Of a DNA stretch of 7,174 bases, positions 1 to 5,847 are shown in pieces. Numbering within the stretch: the stretch's first letter is position 1; each line of letters opens with the position of its first letter. Under the pieces are notes generated by a model. That model did not search any database. It saw only the letters and a program-made list of their open reading frames with translations, and was not told the DNA's origin. Both the position numbers and the translations under genes were made by a program. The stretch covers positions 5,674 through 12,847 of the forward strand of contig DBWC01000075.1 of NCBI GenBank assembly GCA_002308615.1. Reading direction: 5' to 3'. This DNA comes from Clostridiales bacterium UBA1248 (lineage in GTDB: Bacteria; Bacillota; Clostridia; Oscillospirales; CAG-272).

Positions 1-208
1 GGGAGGGGTCTCCCCTCCCGAATTAAGAATTCAGAACTCAGAAAATGCGGAGACGGTACGCAGGCGAGGGGTCTCCCCTCCCGAATCAAGATTAAGAATT
101 CAGAAAATAAAGAGACGTTACGTAGGGGAGGGGTCTCCCCTCCCGAATTAAGAATACAGAATTCAGATAATACGGAGACGTTACGCAGGCGAGGGGTTTC
201 CCCTCCCG
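1..208. repeat. Tandem 62-63 bp repeat with GGGAGGGG hairpin, four copies
   Basis: Four copies of a hairpin core (GAGGGG, TCT or TTT, CCCCTC) begin near 3, 66, 128 and 191, giving periods of 63, 62 and 63 bp. In copies 1 and 3 the stem is the full GGGAGGGG / CCCCTCCC with a 3-base loop. In copies 2 and 4 it shortens to GAGGGG / CCCCTC. Each core in copies 1-3 is followed by an A-rich tail (GAATTAAGAATTCAGAA-like) and then by a GGAGACG-TTACG-like stretch. The fourth copy stops after its hairpin, at about 208. The left edge is cut by the window, so the array may be longer. It encodes nothing recognisable. The shape fits a REP-like or MITE-like intergenic palindrome family that has expanded in tandem. 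A long variant lies at 5163-5243. Confidence 0.9.
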
Positions 209-274
209 CGCCGTTACAGCCAAGCGATGACGGGACCCTGCAAGGACCGGCGGATCATCGTTTATTTGCAGATA

Positions 275-290
275 TGTTCCACGTGGAACA
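275..290. promoter_or_regulatory. parS: parS centromere site
   Basis: TGTTCCACGTGGAACA is a perfect 16-bp palindrome. It matches the well-known bacterial parS consensus (TGTTNCACGTGAAACA in Bacillus) apart from one position, and that position makes it fully symmetric. It lies 136 bases upstream of the parB start. ParB loads here, spreads or slides along DNA as a CTP-dependent clamp, and recruits SMC/condensin and ParA for chromosome segregation. parS sites cluster around oriC, so the window is probably close to the replication origin. I saw no second site matching GTTNCACGTGNAAC in the window. Confidence 0.95.
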
Positions 291-362
291 ATTTCCGCAA
301 ATATTCGTTCAGCACGCAGACGTGACTATAAATCGCCGGATTTATTTTCCGGGTTCTTAATT

Positions 363-391
363 TTGAATTTCACGTTCCTATTATATATATT
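363..391 (+). promoter_or_regulatory. Putative sigma-A promoter of parB
   Basis: TTGAAT (363-368) and TATATT (386-391) are separated by 17 bases, the ideal sigma-A spacing. They lie 35 bases before the parB start. The stretch is very A/T-rich, so chance matches are easy and the -10 could shift by a few bases. The location 73 bases downstream of parS means that ParB loaded at parS could repress this promoter, but that is inference. Confidence 0.5.
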
Positions 392-426
392 ATTCTTTAT
401 ATTATGAAAAAACAAGTGAGGTTTTT

Positions 427-1287
427 ATGAGCGCAAAGAAAAGAGCCATGGGGCGCGGACTTGACGCGCTGTTTGAATCGAATTCAAGAGATGAAAGCGG
501 TATATCCGTTCTGCCGGTGTCCGATATCGAGGCTAATAAAAATCAGCCGAGAAAGAATTTTGACGAGAAATCCATTGAAGAGCTTGCGGAATCCGTCAAA
601 ATACACGGAATAATCCAGCCGATAATAGTAAGAGCGGCGGGAGACGGCTTTTACGTCATCGTAGCCGGCGAACGCAGATACAGAGCCGCAAAGCTGGCGG
701 GACTTACCGAGGTGCCGGTAATAATAACGGAACTCTCGTCCTCGGAAGCCGCAGAGGTCGCGCTCGTTGAAAACCTGCAGCGCGCCGATCTGAACCCGAT
801 AGAGGTGGCGGAAGCGTACAAAGCGCTTACCGACGACTTCTCCCTTACTCAGCAGCAGCTGGCGGAGCGCATAGGAAAGCCGCGTTCCACCGTTGCAAAC
901 GCTCTGCGTCTGCTTGAATTGCCGGAGAGCGTGAAAAAATACGTCGTCGACGGCAAGCTGACGGACGGGCACGCAAAAGTCCTTATGGGACTTACGGACG
1001 AGGAGCTTATACAACGCGCAGCGGACGAGATAATAAAGAACAATCTGAACGTAAGAGCCGCCGAGGCGCTTGTAAAACGGCTCAAAGCGCCGGTCAAAGT
1101 CAAAGTCGAGGATCCGCAGCAGAAAAGCTATGACAGGGCGTTGTCCGAACGTATGTTCTCTATTTTAGGCAGAAAAGTAACTGTGAACAAGGGCAAAAAA
1201 CACACGCTCGAGATCGCTTATACGGACAGCGACGACCTTGAAGCTCTCATAAAACGCATATGCGGAGACGATGTTTTTGATTTTTAA
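427..1287 (+). CDS. parB: Chromosome partitioning protein ParB (Spo0J family)
   Basis: 286 aa, a normal length for chromosomal ParB. ParB binds parS, hydrolyses CTP and forms a sliding clamp that organises and segregates the origin region with ParA and SMC. Visible landmarks are the N-terminal GRGLDALF motif (9-16), which is the ParA-contacting tail; the QPRK segment with FDEKSIEELAESV; the CTP-binding VAGERRYRA motif (79-87); ENLQR (115-119); and a helix-turn-helix from about 139 to 162 (LTQQQLAERIGKPRSTVANAL). The C-terminal ~60 residues form the variable linker and dimerisation domain. The ATG is preceded by GAGG (418-421) with 5 bases between, and the N-terminal motif confirms this start. 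parA is not adjacent on the left. The parS at 275-290 argues against the paralogue Noc, which uses a different site. Confidence 0.97.
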   Translation: MSAKKRAMGRGLDALFESNSRDESGISVLPVSDIEANKNQPRKNFDEKSIEELAESVKIHGIIQPIIVRAAGDGFYVIVAGERRYRAAKLAGLTEVPVIITELSSSEAAEVALVENLQRADLNPIEVAEAYKALTDDFSLTQQQLAERIGKPRSTVANALRLLELPESVKKYVVDGKLTDGHAKVLMGLTDEELIQRAADEIIKNNLNVRAAEALVKRLKAPVKVKVEDPQQKSYDRALSERMFSILGRKVTVNKGKKHTLEIAYTDSDDLEALIKRICGDDVFDF

Positions 1288-1476
1288 TGCGTAATTTTCG
1301 TCAAATTTAAACGTCAGTTCACAAAAAAATAAATCCAAATATACATATTAAGGTTATAATAGCGGTATCAATCTATGGTAAAAAATGCAGAAACGAGCCC
1401 GTTTTACCATATATAGTGTACATATCGGCGAAAATATCCCGATGTTGTGTTTTTTGCGGTTTTAAGAGGAGTTTTT
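1288..1476 (+). promoter_or_regulatory. Intergenic leader with -10 box and inverted repeat
   Basis: This 189-base gap separates parB from the next gene and shows no terminator after parB. A perfect TATAAT (1355-1360) is a likely -10 box, but nothing resembling TTGACA lies 16-18 bases upstream of it, so the promoter would be weak, activator-dependent or spurious. Downstream, TATGGTAAAA (1374-1383) is repeated inverted as TTTTACCATA (1402-1411), a perfect 10-bp pair with an 18-base spacer. If transcription starts about 7 bases after the -10, this pair lies at the very 5' end of the transcript. It could be an RNA hairpin or a repressor operator. Confidence 0.45.
1464..1471 (+). promoter_or_regulatory. 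Ribosome binding site deciding the 1477 start
   Basis: AAGAGGAG sits 5 bases before the ATG at 1477. It lies inside the longer open frame that begins at 1447, and no comparable site precedes 1447. It therefore favours 1477 as the true start. Confidence 0.8.
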
Positions 1477-2010
1477 ATGTTAGACGAGATATTTTCCGCG
1501 GGGTCTTCCCCGGAATTTGCCAAAAGTGTGCCTCTGATAATCGTATGCATGTTTATCGGCGTCGTGGCGGCGGCGTGCGTCTCGCTTTATCACAAGCACG
1601 TTTTAGGCTCTTTCATCAGATTTCTTCGCGCAAGCGGAGCGTGTGACGAGAGTACCGCCATACCTTTAAACAAAACAAAATTTGATAAAAACGTATTCGT
1701 ACGCGCGGCTATAAAAAACGGCAGGACGTATTCCTGTGTTCTCCGTTCCGTTTTGCCGGATGACGCGCCGGCGCCGGAAAAGCTGTCCGGCAAAGAAAAA
1801 AGACGCGCGAAAAACCTTTTGCTGTCGCAGTCCGGCTACTATATCCCGGAGGAACTGTCGTTCCGCGCGGACAACGTGTTTTCCAAACAGGGTACGAGCG
1901 TGTTTTCCGCTCTTTTCGGAATATTGATATTCCTTATAGTGGCGGCGGTATCGCTTATAATCGTACCGGATATAGTGCAGCTGTTCAAAAACCTGACCGG
2001 TCTTGTGTAA
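1477..2010 (+). CDS. Two-pass membrane protein of unknown function
   Basis: 177 aa from the ATG with the good ribosome binding site; an upstream ATG at 1447 would add ten residues without such a site. I do not recognise the family. There are two hydrophobic helices, at about 19-37 (IIVCMFIGVVAAACVSL) and 143-165 (FSALFGILIFLIVAAVSLII). Between them is a roughly 105-residue hydrophilic region containing a basic patch (GKEKRRAKN, 105-113) and a YYIPEELSFRADN segment (121-133). The basic residues flank the inner ends of both helices, so the positive-inside rule predicts a cytoplasmic middle domain with both termini outside. The N-terminus is acidic, which agrees. It is the first gene of the cluster with the MORN and SpoIID proteins, 67 bases upstream of the former. 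It might link ParB-side or cytoplasmic events to the envelope, but nothing in the sequence shows this. Confidence 0.8.
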   Translation: MLDEIFSAGSSPEFAKSVPLIIVCMFIGVVAAACVSLYHKHVLGSFIRFLRASGACDESTAIPLNKTKFDKNVFVRAAIKNGRTYSCVLRSVLPDDAPAPEKLSGKEKRRAKNLLLSQSGYYIPEELSFRADNVFSKQGTSVFSALFGILIFLIVAAVSLIIVPDIVQLFKNLTGLV

Positions 2011-2077
2011 TATCGGCGCCGCGTCTGTAATAAAATATAACGGAAGCCGGTAAACTGATCGCAGACGGAGAAGAAAA

Positions 2078-2884
2078 GTGAAGGTAAAGGAAAGAAAAGC
2101 AAACAAGACGATAAAAGCCGTCATTATTATATTTATTCTTGCCGTTGTATTCGTGGCGGCGGCGTATCTGTCGGTTTATCTGTCCGGTTACAGGATCATC
2201 AGATACAAAAGCGCGGACGGAGAAACGAGATTTTTCGGGACGGTAGGCGCCGACGGCTTGCCGAGCAAGGGCACCGTTTATTTCGCAAACGGCGAAAAAG
2301 CGCAGATAGATCTTGCAAACGACACGATAGAGTACTCAAACGGCTTTGTATACGTCGGAGAAACAAAAGATCTTATGCCGCACGGAAAAGGCAAGCTTAC
2401 GATGAAAGCCGAGTATTACGAGGGAGATTTTTCGGAAGGCCGGATGACCGGATACGGAACGTACGTTTACAGCTCCGCCATAGGAGACAGGTACGAGGGT
2501 TTTATGAAGGACGGCAAGCGTGACGGGACCGGCAAATACACCTGGAAAGACGGCTCCGTGTACGAAGGCGGATATAAGGAAGATATGAAGCACGGCGAGG
2601 GCACGTACAGATGGGCTGACGGCTCAAGCTACACGGGAACGTTTTATAACGACGTAAAAGACGGCGAGGGAACGTTCATTTACGCGAACGGAGACAAGTA
2701 CGAGGGTCATTTCTCCGCGGACGTAAGAGACGGGAACGGAAAATACACCTGGCAAAACGGGGAATTTTATATAGGAGAATTCAAAAACAATATGATGGAC
2801 GGGCACGGTATATACTACTGGGTGTCCGGACGCTCATATGAAGGCACGTTTAAAGAAAACAAGATAGTGTGGGAGCTCGGATGA
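2078..2884 (+). CDS. Membrane-anchored MORN-repeat protein
   Basis: 268 aa with a GTG start, supported by GGAG (2067-2070) seven bases upstream and by a basic N-terminus (MKVKERKANKTIK) leading into a membrane helix (about 13-37). The rest is built of MORN repeats (YEGxxxxGxxxGxGxY type). Recognisable units begin with aromatic-x-G at residues 92, 114, 139, 162, 185, 208 and 231, with a partial unit at 254. From 139 onward the period is exactly 23 residues. A degenerate copy may lie around 52-69. The basic N-terminus predicts N-in topology, with the MORN sheet outside the membrane. MORN repeats form elongated beta-hairpin rods that act as scaffolds or bind membranes and proteins. They carry no known catalysis, so the partner is unknown. 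The SpoIID-type enzyme 44 bases downstream is the obvious candidate by context. The repeats do not identify a specific substrate. Confidence 0.9.
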   Translation: MKVKERKANKTIKAVIIIFILAVVFVAAAYLSVYLSGYRIIRYKSADGETRFFGTVGADGLPSKGTVYFANGEKAQIDLANDTIEYSNGFVYVGETKDLMPHGKGKLTMKAEYYEGDFSEGRMTGYGTYVYSSAIGDRYEGFMKDGKRDGTGKYTWKDGSVYEGGYKEDMKHGEGTYRWADGSSYTGTFYNDVKDGEGTFIYANGDKYEGHFSADVRDGNGKYTWQNGEFYIGEFKNNMMDGHGIYYWVSGRSYEGTFKENKIVWELG

Positions 2885-2914
2885 CCCGCATATAACGACG
2901 AACAGCACAAAAGA

Positions 2915-2920
2915 AAAGGA
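2915..2920 (+). promoter_or_regulatory. Ribosome binding site deciding the TTG start
   Basis: AAAGGA lies 8 bases before the TTG at 2929. The next in-frame ATG (2977) has no such site and would remove most of the hydrophobic signal segment, so the TTG is preferred. Confidence 0.7.
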
Positions 2921-2928
2921 ACGATATT

Positions 2929-4380
2929 TTGAAACAGATCATTGCATTATGCGGAGTGTTTCTCGCGACGGCGCTTATGGTCCCGTCCGTGATAACGCTT
3001 ACATACAACAAAACAAACGAGGGATTGCCGGATCCCGCGGAAACGGAGCAGACAGCCGTCTTGACGGAAGCGGAGACGGAACAGGCGCCGCCTGTGACCT
3101 GCACGTGGTACGACTGGATGGAACCGACGACGGAAACGGAGCCGCCCGAAGAGACGGAGCCCGCCGTCAAGGTATACACGCCCGTACCCTCCGACGAAGC
3201 GGAGATCGTTGACAGGTATATTTACTATACGCCCGAGTTTGACAACGAATGGAACGAGGAGGAGGAACGCGTTCTCGGTCCTCTGACCGAGCCGGAACCT
3301 GAAACGGAGCCCGAAACGGAGCCGGAAACGACGGAAGCGCCGGTAACAACGGCAGCTGAGACGAAAAAAGCCCCGGAAACGGAAAAAGCTCCCGAAACGA
3401 CGACCGCGACCAAAGAACCGGAAATAACAAAGTCCTCCGAGACAAAGGATGAGCCCAAGGAATCGGATCCTGAGCTGAAAAACACGACCGGCGGCTACGT
3501 GGGCTGCGACGCGAAGACAATAAGAGTATATATAAGATCGAGCGGCGAATACACGGATATGCTTATGGGCGATTACCTTATAGGCGTTGTTGCGGCGGAA
3601 ATGCCCGTCAGATTCAATATCGAGGCTCTCAAAGCGCAGGCGGTCGCAAGCCGTACGTTCGCGCTGTATAAATCGCAGTCCGATTCATACTATCATTCCG
3701 ACGCTCACGGCGCGGAAGGAGCCGACATGTGCACGAGCTCCGGCCACTGCCAGGCGTATCTGCCTTATGAGGCGGCTCTTTCGTCGTGGTCAGACAAAGC
3801 TTACGTCAAAACGGTATACGATAAAATAAAGAAAGCCGTTATAGAGACGTCCGGCGTCGTTATAACGTACAACGGATCGCCGATAGAGGCCGTATTCCAT
3901 GCAACGTCTTACGGCAAAACGGATTCCATAACGAACGTCTGGGGCGGAAATCAGCCGTATCTTACAGGTGTTTCCACTCCCGAAACGCTTGAAACCCCCA
4001 ACGTGTATTCAACAGAGGTCTTTACGTCCGCGGAAGTCAGGAGCCGCGTACTGAGAGTAGACAGAAGCGCGGAATTCCCGTCCGATCCGTCGGAATGGAT
4101 GAAGCTGACTCTGAGCGAGACCGGCAGGACGAAAACCTTGCGGGTAGGCACCGCGTCACTGAACGGACAACTGTGCAGAAGCACTTTCGGTCTGGCGTCG
4201 AACAGCTTTACCGTAAGCTATGACAAAGAGACGGACAGATTTACGTTCAAGGTGTACGGCTGGGGCCACGGCGTGGGCATGAGCCAGTACGGCGCGGGCA
4301 TCTACGCTGAGCAGGGCAAGGATTACGAGTACATTATCAAGCATTATTACAGCGGTACAAAGCTGGTAGTTTGGAAATAA
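2929..4380 (+). CDS. SpoIID/LytB-domain lytic transglycosylase, anchored
   Basis: 483 aa from a TTG start. A hydrophobic signal or anchor segment (about 3-24) is followed by a long Thr/Glu/Pro-rich region (about 30-185) with TEPE, APET and TKEP-like repeats. The SpoIID domain runs from about 195 to the end. Diagnostic segments are VVAAEMP with the presumed catalytic Glu224; EALKAQAVASRTF (232-244); a C-x4-H-C cluster (Cys268, His273, Cys274) like the zinc-binding cluster of clostridial SpoIID; and GWGHGVGMSQYGAG (444-457). SpoIID cleaves glycan strands in peptidoglycan and prefers strands stripped of stem peptides. In sporulation it acts with SpoIIP and SpoIIM in engulfment. No spoIIP or spoIIQ-like gene is here, and sporulation SpoIID lacks such a linker, so this is better described as a SpoIID-like wall enzyme. 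The linker would let an anchored enzyme reach through the wall. Confidence 0.93.
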   Translation: MKQIIALCGVFLATALMVPSVITLTYNKTNEGLPDPAETEQTAVLTEAETEQAPPVTCTWYDWMEPTTETEPPEETEPAVKVYTPVPSDEAEIVDRYIYYTPEFDNEWNEEEERVLGPLTEPEPETEPETEPETTEAPVTTAAETKKAPETEKAPETTTATKEPEITKSSETKDEPKESDPELKNTTGGYVGCDAKTIRVYIRSSGEYTDMLMGDYLIGVVAAEMPVRFNIEALKAQAVASRTFALYKSQSDSYYHSDAHGAEGADMCTSSGHCQAYLPYEAALSSWSDKAYVKTVYDKIKKAVIETSGVVITYNGSPIEAVFHATSYGKTDSITNVWGGNQPYLTGVSTPETLETPNVYSTEVFTSAEVRSRVLRVDRSAEFPSDPSEWMKLTLSETGRTKTLRVGTASLNGQLCRSTFGLASNSFTVSYDKETDRFTFKVYGWGHGVGMSQYGAGIYAEQGKDYEYIIKHYYSGTKLVVWK

Positions 4381-4383
4381 AGG

Positions 4384-5160
4384 ATGATCTTCAGAATTCT
4401 CGCACTCGGAGACGTCACCGGACCGAACGCCGTAAAGCGCCTGACTGAGGAGCTTTACGGGATAAGAAGCGAATTTGAGATAGATTTCGTCGTGGCAAAC
4501 GGTGAAAACGCCGCCGCGTCGAACGGGATCGACATACATACGGCCAACGAGCTTATAAAATACGGCGTTGACTGTATCACTATGGGAAACCACACGTTTA
4601 AAAGAAGAGAAATACGGGAATACCTGGATGAGACGAAGAATATCGTCCGTCCGGGTAATTTTCCGTCCGAGGTATCCGGCGTAGGATACACTATCCTGCC
4701 GGAAAAAGGGCTCAATATCCTTATTATGAACGTGCTCGGCGTCGTATATCTCGAGCCGCTTGCCTGTCCGTTCCGGACGGTCGAAAAAATGCTTAAAGCC
4801 GCGCAGGGCAAGTACGATATATCGATACTTGACGTGCACGCGGAGGCGACAAGCGAGAAAATCGCCATGTCGCATTATTTTGACGGCAAAATAGATATAA
4901 TTTTCGGTACGCATACGCACGTGCAGACCGCGGACGAGCGCATAATGCCGAAAGGAACGGGATATATAACGGATCTCGGCATGTGCGGTCCGGACGATTC
5001 CGTGCTCGGCATTAAAAAGGAAAATATAATAGAGAAGATGACTATGCATCTGCCCGTGAAATTTGATTTTTCGGAAAATCACGTCACGCTTCACGGCGCA
5101 ATATTCGAGTACGATACGGAAAAACATAAAGTCATATCCGTAAAAAGGTTCGAGAAATGA
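4384..5160 (+). CDS. YmdB-family metallophosphoesterase (TIGR00282)
   Basis: 258 aa, the usual family length. All expected dimetal ligands are visible: Asp10 (GD), Glu41 and Asn42 (GENA), Asn69 with catalytic His70 (GNH), His152 (DVHAEATSEK), and His177 and His179 (GTHTHVQTADER). Bacillus YmdB is a cytoplasmic phosphodiesterase that hydrolyses 2',3'-cAMP and influences biofilm and motility decisions. The same reaction is likely here but not demonstrated. The ATG follows the SpoIID stop by 3 bases, so the two are probably co-translated. The only ribosome binding site is weak: GGA at 4373-4375, with the AAAGG at 4379-4383 too close. One small oddity is that the segment after the central beta-strand reads NVLGVVYL, where many relatives have a Gly-Arg motif. 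The stop overlaps a possible ATG (ATGA, 5157-5160). Confidence 0.93.
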   Translation: MIFRILALGDVTGPNAVKRLTEELYGIRSEFEIDFVVANGENAAASNGIDIHTANELIKYGVDCITMGNHTFKRREIREYLDETKNIVRPGNFPSEVSGVGYTILPEKGLNILIMNVLGVVYLEPLACPFRTVEKMLKAAQGKYDISILDVHAEATSEKIAMSHYFDGKIDIIFGTHTHVQTADERIMPKGTGYITDLGMCGPDDSVLGIKKENIIEKMTMHLPVKFDFSENHVTLHGAIFEYDTEKHKVISVKRFEK

Positions 5161-5162
5161 TT

Positions 5163-5243
5163 GTAGGGGAGGGGTCTTACGTGAACCCCCAACGCTCTCA
5201 AGTTCGCGTCGGGGAACCCCTATCCTCTCCCGAATTAAGAATT
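5163..5243. repeat. Long variant of the GGGGAGGGG repeat
   Basis: The left end (5163-5177) matches 15 bases of the tandem array at 122-136. The right end (5227-5243) matches 17 bases at 15-31. Between them, where the short copies have a 3-base loop, there are about 50 extra bases. The ends still pair: GGGAGGGG (5167-5174) with CCTCTCCC (5224-5231), including one G-U. The insert contains its own hairpin: CCCC-A-ACGC (5187-5195) pairs with GCGT-C-GGGG (5206-5214) apart from one A/C mismatch, around a 10-base loop. The element therefore folds as a stem within a stem. It lies in the gap between the YmdB-like and Nudix genes, starting 3 bases after the former's stop. Confidence 0.88.
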
Positions 5244-5290
5244 AAGATTGGGGCTCCCGCACCCCCCGAACCGCCCCAAACCCCACCACC

Positions 5291-5311
5291 CCCCGAACAA
5301 TCGGGGCTTTT
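5291..5311 (+). terminator. Possible weak intrinsic terminator
   Basis: CCCCGA (5291-5296) and TCGGGG (5301-5306) form a perfect 6-bp stem with an ACAA loop, followed by CTTTT. The stem is G/C-rich but the T-run is short, so it would terminate partially at best. If active, it would separate Nudix-tgt expression from the upstream cluster. It may instead simply be the end of the repeat element. Confidence 0.35.
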
Positions 5312-5323
5312 CCGAGGTACAGC

Positions 5324-5329
5324 GAAAGG
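5324..5329 (+). promoter_or_regulatory. Ribosome binding site deciding the Nudix start
   Basis: GAAAGG lies 7 bases before the ATG at 5337, where the sequence changes from C-rich repeat to normal coding composition. This favours 5337 over the upstream in-frame ATG at 5157. Confidence 0.7.
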
Positions 5330-5336
5330 CAGTAAA

Positions 5337-5828
5337 ATGAACAGCGATATTACCGTAAGAGTAGACGACGGCGTGGTAAATCTGCGCGTCGGAGCCGTTA
5401 TAACGAAAGACAACAAGGTTTTGATGGTAAAAAACCCGAGGGACGATTATTACTATTCCGTCGGCGGACGCATAAAAATCGGAGAAACGTCGGAGCAGGC
5501 GATAATCCGCGAGGTTTACGAGGAGCTCGGCGTAAAGCTTCCGATAGACCGGCTCGGGTTTATAAGTGAAAACTACTTTTACGGCGACATGGGCGACAAT
5601 ATAGGGCGCGAAATATACGAAATATGTTTTTACTACTATATGAAAACGCCTCCCGGATTTGAGCCGCGCTGCAGTTCCGTCACGGAAAGCGGGATCACCG
5701 AAACGTTTGAATGGATCCCGTTTGATACGGATAAAACTATATATCCCGTATTTTTTAAAACGGAACTTTATAACCCGTGTGAAGCGGTGAAGCACGTGAT
5801 TACGGACGAAAGAATAAAGAATAAATAA
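5337..5828 (+). CDS. Nudix hydrolase
   Basis: 163 aa from the ATG at 5337. The frame is open back to 5157, but those 60 extra codons are repeat-derived and Pro-rich, and the ribosome binding site supports 5337. A complete Nudix box (G-x5-E-x7-REVYEELGV) occupies residues 44-66. Glu59, Glu62 and Glu63 are positioned to bind the catalytic metal. Nudix enzymes cleave a nucleoside diphosphate linked to another moiety. The substrate cannot be read from this sequence. The region after the box (YFYGDMGDNIGREIYEICFYYYM) is rich in aromatic residues, as in small Nudix proteins of Firmicutes annotated only as general hydrolases. The last residues (DERIKNK) are encoded by the A-rich spacer sequence before tgt. 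tgt follows 19 bases downstream, suggesting co-transcription. Confidence 0.9.
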   Translation: MNSDITVRVDDGVVNLRVGAVITKDNKVLMVKNPRDDYYYSVGGRIKIGETSEQAIIREVYEELGVKLPIDRLGFISENYFYGDMGDNIGREIYEICFYYYMKTPPGFEPRCSSVTESGITETFEWIPFDTDKTIYPVFFKTELYNPCEAVKHVITDERIKNK

Positions 5829-5847
5829 TAAAGAGTAAAGAATCAAG
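5811..5847 (+). repeat. A-rich spacer resembling repeat tails
   Basis: An irregular run of AAAGAATAA / AAAGAGT units bridges the end of the Nudix gene and the start of tgt. GAATCAAGAT (5840-5849) is identical to 83-92 in the tandem array, and AATAAAGAG also occurs in both places (near 107-115 and 5827-5835). The run supplies the last codons of the Nudix gene and the only, weak, purine-rich ribosome binding region for tgt. It may be a decayed repeat tail, but A-rich sequence can also match by chance. Confidence 0.4.

Larger units (their letters stand above)
209..426. other. Non-coding region between repeat array and parB
   Basis: Together with the repeats, this makes 426 bases without a supportable gene. 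It holds the parS site (275-290), a weak 5-bp hairpin (336-352), an A/T-rich promoter region and the parB ribosome binding site. A 6-bp inverted pair, CGATGA (225-230) and TCATCG (255-260), lies just left of parS and has no assigned role. No end of a parA or rsmG gene is visible here, although parA usually sits directly upstream of parB. Confidence 0.7.
5244..5336 (+). other. C-rich spacer following the long repeat
   Basis: This stretch runs from the long repeat to the chosen Nudix start and is strongly C-rich on the + strand (many CCCC runs). Its reading frame stays open and would give a Pro-rich peptide (APAPPEPPQTPPPPEQ), which looks like translated repeat rather than protein. It probably belongs to the same inserted element, with a hairpin at 5291-5306 near its right end. 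Confidence 0.6.

Noticed and set aside
1..208. CRISPR array
   Set aside because: The repeats are 62-63 bp contiguous units whose tails are also conserved, with no unique spacers between short repeats and no cas genes.
336..364. Possible terminator upstream of parB (CCGGA / TCCGG with T-rich tail)
   Set aside because: The stem is only 5 bp with a 7-base loop, and the T-run is interrupted. It also has no nearby upstream gene to terminate, so it is not supported.
1416..1646. Overlapping + strand frame at the start of the 1477 gene
   Set aside because: It is in another frame of a gene with a good ribosome binding site and two membrane helices; its translation is Arg/Cys-rich and domainless.
2929..4380. 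Assignment as the sporulation gene spoIID itself
   Set aside because: The catalytic domain fits, but the long acidic linker and the absence of sporulation neighbours do not, so only the family is claimed.
4156..5127. Large minus-strand open frame opposite the SpoIID and YmdB-like genes
   Set aside because: It is a shadow of two genes with clear catalytic motifs on the + strand, and its translation shows no recognisable domain.
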